Origin: an uncultured Lachnospiraceae bacterium
GTDB lineage: Bacteria; Bacillota; Clostridia; Lachnospirales; Lachnospiraceae
Length of the DNA: 64,000 nt
Reading direction: 5' to 3'
Assembly: GCA_902775485.1 (NCBI GenBank)
Contig: CACYMJ010000009.1
Location: forward strand, 39,945-103,944
Below are positions 6,717 to 14,549 of this stretch, one piece after another. Every line of letters begins with the position of its first letter. Positions within the stretch are counted from its first letter, which is position 1. A program made the position numbers and the translations under genes. A model generated the notes under the pieces. The model did no database searches. It had not been told where the DNA came from and was given only the letters and a program-made list of their open reading frames with translations.

Positions 6717-8366
6717 TTACGCAAATGTCTTTAATACTTTTACGAGCGCATCGATATCGTCCGGTGAGTTGTAAAGTGCCAGAGTCGGCCTTACCGAACT
6801 CTCATATCCGAACCTTCTTAAAACCGGCTGCGCACAATGGTGTCCCGTTCTTACCGCTATTCCGTATGCATCAAGTCTCTTTCCTACCTCTTCATCCGAA
6901 TACCCATCGAGCGTAAAAGCAAGTGCCGATGCTTTGTTCAAAGCCGTTCCGATAAAATGAAGTCCCTTTACGGTACTCATTTCCTTCATCGCATACTGAA
7001 GAAGTTCATGCTCCCAACGGTATACACACGGCATTCCGATCTGAGACAGATATTTAAGTGCCGCACCAAGCCCGACAGCATCAGCTATGCTTCCTGTTCC
7101 CGCCTCGAACTTGTTCGGAGCGGGATTGTATATCGTTCTCTCAAAAGTCACATCGGCTATCATATTTCCGCCTCCGTGATACGGCTGTGCCGCTTCGAGT
7201 AATTCCTTCTTACCGTAGACAACTCCTATACCGGTCGGTGCGAATATCTTATGACCTGAGAACACAAAAAAGTCAACGTCAAGCGCCGATACATTTACCG
7301 GTATGTGAGCAACGGACTGAGCTCCGTCTACAAGAACTCGTACTCCATGTCTGTGAGCAATAGCAATGATCTCTTCGATCGGTGTTACCGTTCCGAGAAC
7401 GTTTGATACGTGAGTAACGGATACGAATTTTGTCTTAGGGGTGAACAGCTTTTCATACTCATGAAGTATGAGCTGTCCTGTCTCATCACAAGGTATTACT
7501 TTGATAACAGCTCCCGTTGCCTGAGCCACAAGCTGCCACGGAACAATATTCGCATGATGTTCGAGTATCGAAACGATTATCTCGTCACCCGGCTCAAGGA
7601 GCGGTTTTACATATGCGTTTGCAACAAGATTTATTCCCTCCGTTGTTCCTCGGACGAACACTATCTCATCTGATGAAGGCGCACCTATGAAATCCCTTAC
7701 CGTATCTCTTGCGTCTTCATATGCGTCGGTAGATCTTGCAGCAAGAGTATGCGCACCCCTGTGAACATTTGAGTTTTCATGCTCATAATAGTATTTCAGT
7801 CTGTCAATGACGGCCTGCGGTCGCTGTGTTGTTGCCCCGTTATCAAGCCATACAAGTTGATGACCGTTTATCTGCTCCTTTAATATCGGAAAATCATCCC
7901 TGATCTGTGCCAGTGTCTTGCTGCCGATCCTTATCGAATCGTTTCGCGAAGTTGATCTTTCCACTTCGCTTTTTGATGACGTGACCTTGTCACCTCCAAG
8001 CGATGTCGGTGCATCGATCTTACGATCATGCTCTTTAGCCTGTGTCTGAGACATTACCGCCGGAGCATAGCTTGTGCTGCTGTCTGTTGTTACCGCAGGC
8101 ATATCCGCAATGCCGGGAAGGTATTCTGCCTCAGGTGCACTTACTTCCTCAACAGACTGAAAATACGGATCCCCGCCGCCATATGCGAAAGGATGCTCCC
8201 AGTCAAACTCTTCCGATACAGGTACAGTCTCGGGGACGGATGCAACCGGGATATCGGTCTCGGGAACACCATATGCGCCCTCTGTCAGATCAGGAAACAT
8301 TTCATTTGCAAGAATGCTCAGTTCTCCCGCACTTGGAACGCCGGCAAGGTTTTCAATCGTAGTCAT
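6717..8366 (-). CDS. Cysteine desulfurase with encapsulin-targeting extension
   Basis: The start ATG at 8366 follows AGGTGA and overlaps the encapsulin stop by 14 nt; the in-frame GTG at 8375 is less likely. The 549-residue protein has about 145 disordered, acidic/Ser/Pro-rich N-terminal residues and then a full SufS-type fold. PLP lysine is in SGHKIFAPTG (near 372) and the catalytic Cys in RTGHHCAQP (near 511). It converts cysteine to alanine plus enzyme persulfide. The long extension, starting LAGVPSAGELSILANEMFP, is the hallmark of Family 2A encapsulin cargo and should load it into the shell. Confidence 0.93.
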   Translation of the reverse strand: MTTIENLAGVPSAGELSILANEMFPDLTEGAYGVPETDIPVASVPETVPVSEEFDWEHPFAYGGGDPYFQSVEEVSAPEAEYLPGIADMPAVTTDSSTSYAPAVMSQTQAKEHDRKIDAPTSLGGDKVTSSKSEVERSTSRNDSIRIGSKTLAQIRDDFPILKEQINGHQLVWLDNGATTQRPQAVIDRLKYYYEHENSNVHRGAHTLAARSTDAYEDARDTVRDFIGAPSSDEIVFVRGTTEGINLVANAYVKPLLEPGDEIIVSILEHHANIVPWQLVAQATGAVIKVIPCDETGQLILHEYEKLFTPKTKFVSVTHVSNVLGTVTPIEEIIAIAHRHGVRVLVDGAQSVAHIPVNVSALDVDFFVFSGHKIFAPTGIGVVYGKKELLEAAQPYHGGGNMIADVTFERTIYNPAPNKFEAGTGSIADAVGLGAALKYLSQIGMPCVYRWEHELLQYAMKEMSTVKGLHFIGTALNKASALAFTLDGYSDEEVGKRLDAYGIAVRTGHHCAQPVLRRFGYESSVRPTLALYNSPDDIDALVKVLKTFA

Positions 8367-9312
8367 AATATTCACCTACTTCTACATCTTCAAGCACAGC
8401 AATCGCATCATCGGCAAGTATCGCTGCAGAGCAATATAAAGACAGAAGATAGGATGCAACACCTTTATCGTCGATCCCTCTGAAACGTACTGACAGTCCT
8501 CTTGAATGCTCATTCTTAAGTCCTGCCTGGAACAGACCTATAACACCTCTCTTGGCTTCTCCGGTACGGATAAGAAGGATGTTTGTCTTACCGCTTTCAG
8601 ACTTGGGATTCTTAAGGCCGTCAACAAGGAGCTTATCAGTGGGAACTACAGGTATTCCTCTCCATGTAAGGAAATTTCCTCCCGCAATGTTTACTACTAC
8701 AGGCGGAACACCTCTCTTTGTGCACTCTCTCTCAAATGCAGCGATAGCTCTCGGATGAGCAAGGAAGAATGAAGGCTCCTTCCATACCTTTGAGATAAGC
8801 TCATCAAGATCATCAGGTGTAGGTGCACCGTTTCTCGTCTGGATCCTCTGCGAATCTGCAACGTTCTTAAGAAGGCCGTAATCATCATTGTTGATCAGCT
8901 GACTTTCCTGACGCTCACGCAGAGACTCGATGGCAAGTCCGAGCTGCTCCTGAACCTGATCATAAGGCACGCTGTAAACATCCTCTACTGCCGTATTTAC
9001 ATTGATAATGGTTGAGATAGAATTGAGTACGTATTCACGTGGCTCGGTCTCATACTGAATAAATCCCTGGGGGATTATGTCAGACTTTTTAGTCTGGCTG
9101 CAAAGAACATCAAGGGGTGTATCTCCTTCAACTACTTTGTTGACCCTGTAGATACCTGTCTCCAGTCCCTTGAACTCAAGGAACTTCGTGAGCCACTTGG
9201 GTGTCAGTGCTCCGTACTGCGGTTTCGTCTTGGTGATATTCGCAAGATTATAAGCCGCTTTTGCTCCGAGAGCATTGATACCAACGCTCTTGTTTTCGGT
9301 TTCCTTTGCCAT
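8353..9312 (-). CDS. Family 2A encapsulin shell protein (SrpI-like)
   Basis: The 319-residue HK97-fold protein has features of Family 2A shells: an extended N-arm (NALGAKAAYNLANITKTKPQ), a TPKWL segment, the PREY and SIST region, and a C-terminal VRFRGIDDKGVASYLLSLY domain. No cNMP-binding domain is present, which excludes Family 2B. Such shells enclose cysteine desulfurase and can hold elemental sulfur (known for the family). A strong AGGAGG precedes the ATG, and two hairpins sit in the 128 nt upstream gap. The cargo gene overlaps its end, a fixed arrangement in this family. Confidence 0.94.
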   Translation of the reverse strand: MAKETENKSVGINALGAKAAYNLANITKTKPQYGALTPKWLTKFLEFKGLETGIYRVNKVVEGDTPLDVLCSQTKKSDIIPQGFIQYETEPREYVLNSISTIINVNTAVEDVYSVPYDQVQEQLGLAIESLRERQESQLINNDDYGLLKNVADSQRIQTRNGAPTPDDLDELISKVWKEPSFFLAHPRAIAAFERECTKRGVPPVVVNIAGGNFLTWRGIPVVPTDKLLVDGLKNPKSESGKTNILLIRTGEAKRGVIGLFQAGLKNEHSRGLSVRFRGIDDKGVASYLLSLYCSAAILADDAIAVLEDVEVGEYYDYD

Positions 9313-9440
9313 GTTTTTTTCCTCCTGTTCGAACAGATGATAGTATTTATAGACGTTCGGCCATTAGAATCCTGCTTCGCAGGATAGGGCCTCACGGTGC
9401 AATAAGGGATCCTCCCACTTCGTGGGTCCCTCCTTAATGC
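9313..9440 (-). other. Two stem-loops in the encapsulin leader
   Basis: The gap between the E1 fusion and the shell gene holds two tight GAA-loop hairpins on the minus strand: CCCAC-GAA-GTGGG and ATCCTGC-GAA-GCAGGAT. Neither has a U-run. They probably mark mRNA processing or stability points that allow higher shell expression. No separate promoter is obvious. Confidence 0.6.
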
Positions 9441-10898
9441 CTATAACCATGCTCCCTCATGCGAGAATACGATATCCTTCATCGCATCTATGCCGCCTTT
9501 AAGGTTGTACATTTTTCCTTCGTATCCTGCTTCACGAAGTGTATTGATGGCAAGAATGCTGCGCTTTCCCGATTTACATATGAATATCGTATCCACTTCG
9601 GGATCAAGCTCTTTCATTCTCCTTGCGAGTTGTCCTATCGGAATAACAATCGTGTTGGGAATACGCATGATAGCTCGCTCATGAGGCTCCCTGACATCTA
9701 TGATGGTCATTGGATCGTTATTATCCATTCTCTTTGCAAATTCCTGGGGCGTCAGTCCTTCAACCGGTATTTCGCTTTCGTCCTGCTTAAGGCCGCAGAA
9801 GTCTTCATAATCAAAATCCTCGACCGAAAGGATCGTCTTGGACAGACCGCAGAGCGGACACTTACTGTCCTTTTTAACGTTTAAGATTCGTGAGCTCAGA
9901 TACAGGCTGTCAAACGTCAGGAGTTTTCCGTCAAGATGATCTCCAATCCCTATGATGAGTTTTAGTGCCTCATTTGCCTGAATGCTCCCGATAATACCGG
10001 CAAGCGGGCTGATCGTTCCGCCCTCCGCACATGTGGGAACAAGGCCCGGCTCCGGCGGCTCGGGATACAAGCAGCGCAAACATGGACCGCCGTTGTGATT
10101 GAAAATGCCCACTCTTCCTTCGTATTGATATATGGATGCAAACACCAAAGGGATATCAAAAAGTGCACATGCATCATTGATCATGTATCTTGCTTTGTAG
10201 TTGTCTGTACAGTCTATAACAAGATCGTATCCGTCAATGAGTTCCGCTATATTATCCGCATTCAGTCTTACGTTCTCGGCTTCGAACTCTATACTCTTAT
10301 TGATATTTCTGACTTTATCCTTTACTGATGCAACTTTGGGTCTGTTGACATCGCGGCTGCTGTGGAGAACCTGGCTTGAAACATCTGCAAGGGATACATC
10401 ATTATCGTCGATGACTTTTATCGTCCCGACGCCTGCTGCCGCAAGGTACTGTATTACCGAAGATCCTAACGAACCTGCTCCGCAAACGACAACTCTTGCT
10501 GCTTTTATCCTTTTCTGACCCTTAACACTTATCTCCTTTAACAGGAGGTGTTTTTCAAACCGTTTTATATCGTTATCATCAAGAGTCTGTGCTTTCATCC
10601 TTGCTTCATTGATGATCGAATCATTTGGTGCCCCTCCTGCAATTGCGGGGAGAATAAGTACCTCATTTCCTTCGTCAAGCTGCTTGTACCACATATCCGT
10701 TGCGGTATAATCATCACTCCCGACATAGATCCGGACAAAGTTTCTTAATTTGTCGTCCTTGTCAAAAAGAATATGTTTCGCATCCGGATACTCATCTGTA
10801 ATGCTTTTTAGTACAGATCTGACATTATCTGCCTCAGTCTCTATCACATGATTTTTCCCGAAATAGTTTCTTAATGTTGCAGAAATATAAACCTTCAT
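9441..10898 (-). CDS. MoaD-E1-rhodanese fusion protein
   Basis: The 485-residue protein joins three activities. A MoaD-like carrier domain (1-92) ends in AIAGGAPN. An E1-like adenylyltransferase follows (about 100-370) with GAGSLG, zinc pairs CLRC and CPLC, and the PTCAEGG catalytic Cys. The C-terminal rhodanese domain (about 390-485) has active loop CKSGKRS. Adenylation and sulfur transfer would thus be in one chain. The carrier GG is internal, so it can work only after cleavage, and the adjacent JAMM gene (4 nt upstream) is the obvious candidate protease. It may supply methionine, cysteine or cofactor sulfur. Confidence 0.92.
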   Translation of the reverse strand: MKVYISATLRNYFGKNHVIETEADNVRSVLKSITDEYPDAKHILFDKDDKLRNFVRIYVGSDDYTATDMWYKQLDEGNEVLILPAIAGGAPNDSIINEARMKAQTLDDNDIKRFEKHLLLKEISVKGQKRIKAARVVVCGAGSLGSSVIQYLAAAGVGTIKVIDDNDVSLADVSSQVLHSSRDVNRPKVASVKDKVRNINKSIEFEAENVRLNADNIAELIDGYDLVIDCTDNYKARYMINDACALFDIPLVFASIYQYEGRVGIFNHNGGPCLRCLYPEPPEPGLVPTCAEGGTISPLAGIIGSIQANEALKLIIGIGDHLDGKLLTFDSLYLSSRILNVKKDSKCPLCGLSKTILSVEDFDYEDFCGLKQDESEIPVEGLTPQEFAKRMDNNDPMTIIDVREPHERAIMRIPNTIVIPIGQLARRMKELDPEVDTIFICKSGKRSILAINTLREAGYEGKMYNLKGGIDAMKDIVFSHEGAWL

Positions 10899-10902
10899 TG
10901 TT

Positions 10903-11292
10903 TTACAAATCCTTTATGTAACCTCTTATTTCTCCACATTTTCCATTGTTTACCGATGCTATAACGTACAGCATCTGCGGTAACATATATTCATTGTCTT
11001 CCGATGATATCATTGCCTCACAGTCAGGATGTGAATGATAGAATCCAAGAATAACGTATCCTTTTTCTTCCGCTTTTTTTTCCAGTTCATACATTTCAAA
11101 CGGATCTATCTCGTAATACCCTGCTGATCTTTCACGATCCGCAGAATTTTTGATAAGGAAAACCTCTTCAATCGATCCATCTTCTCCTCCCGCGAGGACC
11201 CCACATCCCTCTTTGGGATATTCTCCCATCAGATGCTCCTTCATCTTCTTAAGTGCTGATGGGGTTATTCTGTATTGCCTGTGTGAAGTCAT
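10903..11292 (-). CDS. Second JAMM/Mov34 metallopeptidase
   Basis: The 129-residue JAMM domain has Glu in PKEGCGVLAGG and the metal motif HSHPDCEAMISSED. It differs clearly from the other JAMM in this cluster (5230-5658), so the two are not recent copies. Its start overlaps the out-of-frame end of metY by 44 nt and its end is 4 nt from the MoaD-E1 fusion, so it likely acts on that carrier or its adducts. Confidence 0.9.
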   Translation of the reverse strand: MTSHRQYRITPSALKKMKEHLMGEYPKEGCGVLAGGEDGSIEEVFLIKNSADRERSAGYYEIDPFEMYELEKKAEEKGYVILGFYHSHPDCEAMISSEDNEYMLPQMLYVIASVNNGKCGEIRGYIKDL

Positions 11293-12483
11293 CTATAAGA
11301 TCCTCCGCGTCTTCGATGCCGACACTGACTCTTATCGTGTCTTCATATACTCCTGCCGCTTCTGTCTCCTCGCGGCTCGCCTGGACATATAAAGTTGATG
11401 CCGGGTGGATCACGAGTGTCCTTATATCTCCTATATTGCTTGCAATATACGCATATTTAAGCGAGTTGATGATCGCAAAAGCCCTCTCCTTCGATCCTGC
11501 CCTGAAACTTAGGATGCCTCCGATCCGCTCAGTTGACTGTCAACAAATCTGTGATACGGATGCTGCGGAAGTGTGAGGTAATTGACCTCTATACCCGGAA
11601 TCTCATCCAATGCTTTTGCAAGTCTGTCGGCGTTTTCACATATCCGTTCCATTCGAATTCCCAGCGTATCCGTTCCTATATAACTTAGGAAGGCATTGGC
11701 CGGGGCCATACAGCCACCCAGATTTTCCCAAATATCCGTACGAAGTCTTACCGAAAAAGCCATGGGACCGTATTTCCTATACTCGGCCAGTGCTGTATGT
11801 TTTATAAAATCCCATTTGAACTTTCCCCCGTCCACTATGATCCCGCCTATGGAATTACCGCCACCGTTCAAATACTTGGACGTTGAATGAATGACAACAT
11901 CTGCACCAAGTTTAAGCGGCCCGGCAATATACGGCGTCGCTGTAGTCGAGTCCACAAACAGCGGAACACTTGCTTCATGTGCAGCCTCTGCAACTTCCGC
12001 AACCGGAATTACCTTAAGTGAAGGATTGGAGATCAGTTCCGCAAAGACCATTCTTGTTCTTTCATTTATCAGGTTTCTTACCGTATCACCGGTAAGTTCA
12101 TCAGCGTAAACAGTATGAATACCCAGTTTTTCAAGATCATGAAGAAGGGCAATCGTTCCTCCGTACAGCCCGCTTCCAGCTATGATCTCATCACCGCTTT
12201 CACATACAGCAAGTATTGCCGATGAAATGGCAGCCATACCGCTACTGCAGCTTATCGCACCAACCCCGCCTTCGAGTTCGCTGATCCTCTGTTCAAACGC
12301 ACCCAGCGTAGGATTGCCTATTCTGGTATATGCATAGCCCATCTTTTTATGATCAAAGACTTTTTCAAGATCATCCATACTCTCATATCTGAATGCGCTG
12401 ACCTGAGATATGGATGGAAGTGTCTGTCCCGACTCAAACCCCTGTGTACTTTTCCCGTGAAGCAGTTTCGTATTAAACAGCAT
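11249..12483 (-). pseudogene. metY: MetY-like O-acetylhomoserine/O-acetylserine sulfhydrylase, frameshifted
   Basis: The first 324 codons (11509-12483) encode a PLP enzyme of the Cys/Met metabolism family, with the lysine motif HSTSKYLNGGGNSIGG. The frame then ends at GSEAS. From about 11530 the next frame continues the family sequence (RIGGILSFRAG, later SNIGDIRTLVIHPAS and EDTIRVSVG) to a stop at 11249. Joined, the enzyme would be about 411 residues, the normal length. The break is a single-base-type shift at about 11525-11540, either real or an assembly error. If intact it would sulfhydrylate O-acetylserine or O-acetylhomoserine with the carrier thiocarboxylate. It heads the sulfur operon. 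Confidence 0.85.
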
Positions 12484-12521
12484 TTTATATACCGTTGGCC
12501 CTTTGTATGTATATTGTTGAG

Positions 12522-12559
12522 ATTATATCCGTATTTACCTACTATGTCAATAGGTATAT
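12522..12559 (-). promoter_or_regulatory. Consensus promoter of the sulfur operon with shared element
   Basis: TTGACA (12545-12550), a 17 nt spacer and TATAAT (12522-12527) form a perfect sigma-A promoter 39 nt before the metY start. The 20 bp block 12540-12559 matches 3736-3755 in the leader promoter, and an imperfect palindrome (ACCTACT-N5-AATAGGT) covers the -35. This suggests repression by a dimeric regulator. Confidence 0.85.
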
Positions 12560-12603
12560 TGCGTAAAGCTCGATTTTTCTAAAATTGTCACACAACAAGA
12601 AAA

Positions 12604-12630
12604 CGCCAGGGGCTCCTTCGGAGCCCCTGG
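12604..12630. other. GC-rich CTTCG-loop hairpin at the right island end
   Basis: GCCAGGGGCTC pairs with GAGCCCCTGGC around a CTTCG loop. The equivalent hairpin at 1397-1423 keeps the fold and loop but has a different stem (GCCCCGATC). The paired changes suggest the structure is maintained, perhaps as a secondary terminator. Confidence 0.65.
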
Positions 12631-12727
12631 CAGGTCGTCCCGTCTCGATTTCAAGTGCTCTTTGCAAAAAAAAGGATACCTCTTCGGGTATCCTTCTTTT
12701 TTGCAAGAGCGCGAGACGGGACTCGAA
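12629..12727. repeat. Right 99 bp direct repeat containing the end of tRNA-Gly, putative attachment site
   Basis: This is nearly identical to 1421-1520 and overlaps the 3' part of the intact tRNA-Gly gene. The two copies bracket the sulfur island (about 11.2 kb). No integrase gene is visible between them. Confidence 0.75.
12665..12702 (-). terminator. Terminator of tRNA-Gly
   Basis: Minus-strand hairpin GGATACC/GGTATCC with a short loop is followed by eight T residues, directly downstream of the tRNA-Gly end. The same hairpin is in the left repeat copy. Confidence 0.85.
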
Positions 12728-12780
12728 CCCGCGGCCTCGACCTTGGCAAGGTCGCGCTCCACCAACTGAGCCACTCGCGC
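12708..12780 (-). tRNA. tRNA-Gly (GCC)
   Basis: The 73 nt cloverleaf has acceptor GCGCGAG/CTCGCGC and anticodon arm CGACC-TTGCCAA-GGTCG with anticodon GCC. The T arm carries GGTTCGAGTCC, the discriminator is T, and there is no encoded CCA. It lies 25 nt after the rluA-like gene and is the probable integration target of the island. Confidence 0.95.
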
Positions 12781-12805
12781 ATTATCTGACGACTTGTATA
12801 TGTTA

Positions 12806-13471
12806 TCAAAGGGCAAAGGAAAAGTCAACGATTTTTTCAACTTTTTCGCCCGTTACGGGATGGATAAACTCAAGTCTGTCCGCAACAAGAGCAATGCCGG
12901 AAGGATATTTCGTTACCGCTCCGTACTTTGCATCTCCGACTATGGGATGTCCCATGTGGGCAAGCTGTGCTCTGATCTGGTGAAACCTTCCGGTTATGAG
13001 ATCTATCGACAGAACGGTCATATTTTTCTGTGGCAGTTCGCTCTCCTTCCGATACTTCAGTCTGCACTCCTGCAGTTTGACATTATCACGGCCGGTGTCG
13101 CATATGATCGCTTTTCCGGCTTTGCCGTCCTTATACATCATATCCGTAAGCATTGTTTCTTCGGTAGATGCTATGATTCCTTCAACAACTGCACGGTAGT
13201 GCTTGTTCATCAGACCGTCTCTTATCTGACGTGAAAGATTCGCCGCACTTTCACGGTTTTTTGCAAATACCAGTATACCGGCAACAGGCTGGTCCAGTCG
13301 GTGTACCACGCCGACATACGGCTCTGTCTTTATATCAGGCTCTGATCTTTTTAAATGATCCTTGATAAGACTGACACAATCCGGCTGCAGAACATTCGCG
13401 CTCTGCGCCGCCAGGCCGGCACTCTTTTCTATGATGATGATCGAATTGTCTTCGTATATAACCTTTATCAA
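12806..13471 (-). CDS. RluA-family 23S rRNA pseudouridine synthase
   Basis: The 221-residue enzyme has the RluA/RluD signature HRLDQPVAGILVFAK (catalytic Asp near 65) and GRFHQIRAQLAHMGHPIVGD. It isomerises uridine to pseudouridine in RNA, but the target position cannot be read from sequence. No S4 domain is present. The likely start is TTG at 13471, 4 nt after the murG stop, with only a weak GGA upstream. It sits at the end of the operon pgi-murG-rluA. Confidence 0.88.
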   Translation of the reverse strand: MIKVIYEDNSIIIIEKSAGLAAQSANVLQPDCVSLIKDHLKRSEPDIKTEPYVGVVHRLDQPVAGILVFAKNRESAANLSRQIRDGLMNKHYRAVVEGIIASTEETMLTDMMYKDGKAGKAIICDTGRDNVKLQECRLKYRKESELPQKNMTVLSIDLITGRFHQIRAQLAHMGHPIVGDAKYGAVTKYPSGIALVADRLEFIHPVTGEKVEKIVDFSFAL

Positions 13472-13475
13472 TGAT

Positions 13476-14549
13476 TTATTCCGTACTGTATTCTTCGATC
13501 AGCTTCATAACAGCGGATACGGCATTTGTCTGGTCGCTTTTGAGCATGACCTTTCTAAACTCCTCACGACGCTCATACAGATCACAAATGGTATCAAACA
13601 GTGAATCCTCCGAAAGATCCTTATCCTCATCAAGCACGAGCGAGAATCCCTGTTTCCTGAATGATTCGGCATTTAACAGCTGATCGCCTCTTGATGCCGA
13701 TGCAGGGAGCGGGATCAGGAGATTGGGCTTGTGAAGTGCCAGAAGTTCACAGATCGCATTTGCTCCGGCACGGCTTACAACGATCTCGGACAGGGCAAAC
13801 AGATCCTTCATCTCATCCCTGGCATACTCAAGCTGGAAATATCCTCTCGTTCCCGTAAGCGACTCATCCAGTTTACCCTTACCGCAAAGATGCAGTACAT
13901 TGAACTTCTCTGTAAGACGCGGAAGTATCTTTCTTATGATATTATTCACGGATGCGGCTCCCAGACTGCCACCGACAACCATTATGACCGGTTTTTCCGG
14001 GTCCTCGAAATTGCAGATCTTTTCCGCCTTTGATGCATCACCGAGCATAAGCTCCGCTCTTATCGGGCAGCCTGTAAGCTCAGCTTTCTCCTTCGGCAGC
14101 ATCTGTGCCGTTTCCGGGAAATTACAGCATATCTTCACAGCCGATGAAAAGCTCAGTTTATTCGCTAGGCCGGGCGTCATATCCGATTCATGGATTATAA
14201 CGGGAACTTTGTTTTTCTTTGCGGCCCATACAACAGGGACGGAAACAAAGCCTCCCTTGGAGAACACAATGGAAGGTTTTAACTGTCTTATGATCCTGTC
14301 GGCTTCTCCGAAACCTTTCAGTACCCTGAACGGATCGGTGAAATTCTTCATGGAAAAATATCTGCGAAGCTTTCCCGTCGATATGCCATGATAAGGGATG
14401 GAATAATCCTCTATCAGTGATCTTTCCATCCCTTCATATGATCCTATATAACAAATATCGTATCCTGCGGTCCGAAGAGCCGGTATCAGAGCGATATTCG
14501 GTGTGACATGACCGGCGGTCCCGCCGCCGGTTAGTACTATTCGTTTCAT
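13476..14549 (-). CDS. murG: UDP-GlcNAc:lipid I GlcNAc transferase MurG
   Basis: The 357-residue GT28 enzyme makes lipid II from lipid I at the inner face of the membrane. The N-terminal GGGTAGHVTPNIALIPAL nucleotide/lipid-binding loop is present, as are the HESDMTPGLANK motif and the C-terminal GGSLGAASVN and SRAGANAICELLAL sugar-nucleotide site. Its length is typical. The start overlaps the pgi stop (TAATG), so the two are coupled. Confidence 0.96.
   Translation of the reverse strand: MKRIVLTGGGTAGHVTPNIALIPALRTAGYDICYIGSYEGMERSLIEDYSIPYHGISTGKLRRYFSMKNFTDPFRVLKGFGEADRIIRQLKPSIVFSKGGFVSVPVVWAAKKNKVPVIIHESDMTPGLANKLSFSSAVKICCNFPETAQMLPKEKAELTGCPIRAELMLGDASKAEKICNFEDPEKPVIMVVGGSLGAASVNNIIRKILPRLTEKFNVLHLCGKGKLDESLTGTRGYFQLEYARDEMKDLFALSEIVVSRAGANAICELLALHKPNLLIPLPASASRGDQLLNAESFRKQGFSLVLDEDKDLSEDSLFDTICDLYERREEFRKVMLKSDQTNAVSAVMKLIEEYSTE

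Noticed and set aside
8366-8375. GTG at 8375 as start of the cysteine desulfurase
   Set aside because: The AGGTGA ribosome site overlaps it, and the ATG at 8366 has proper spacing.
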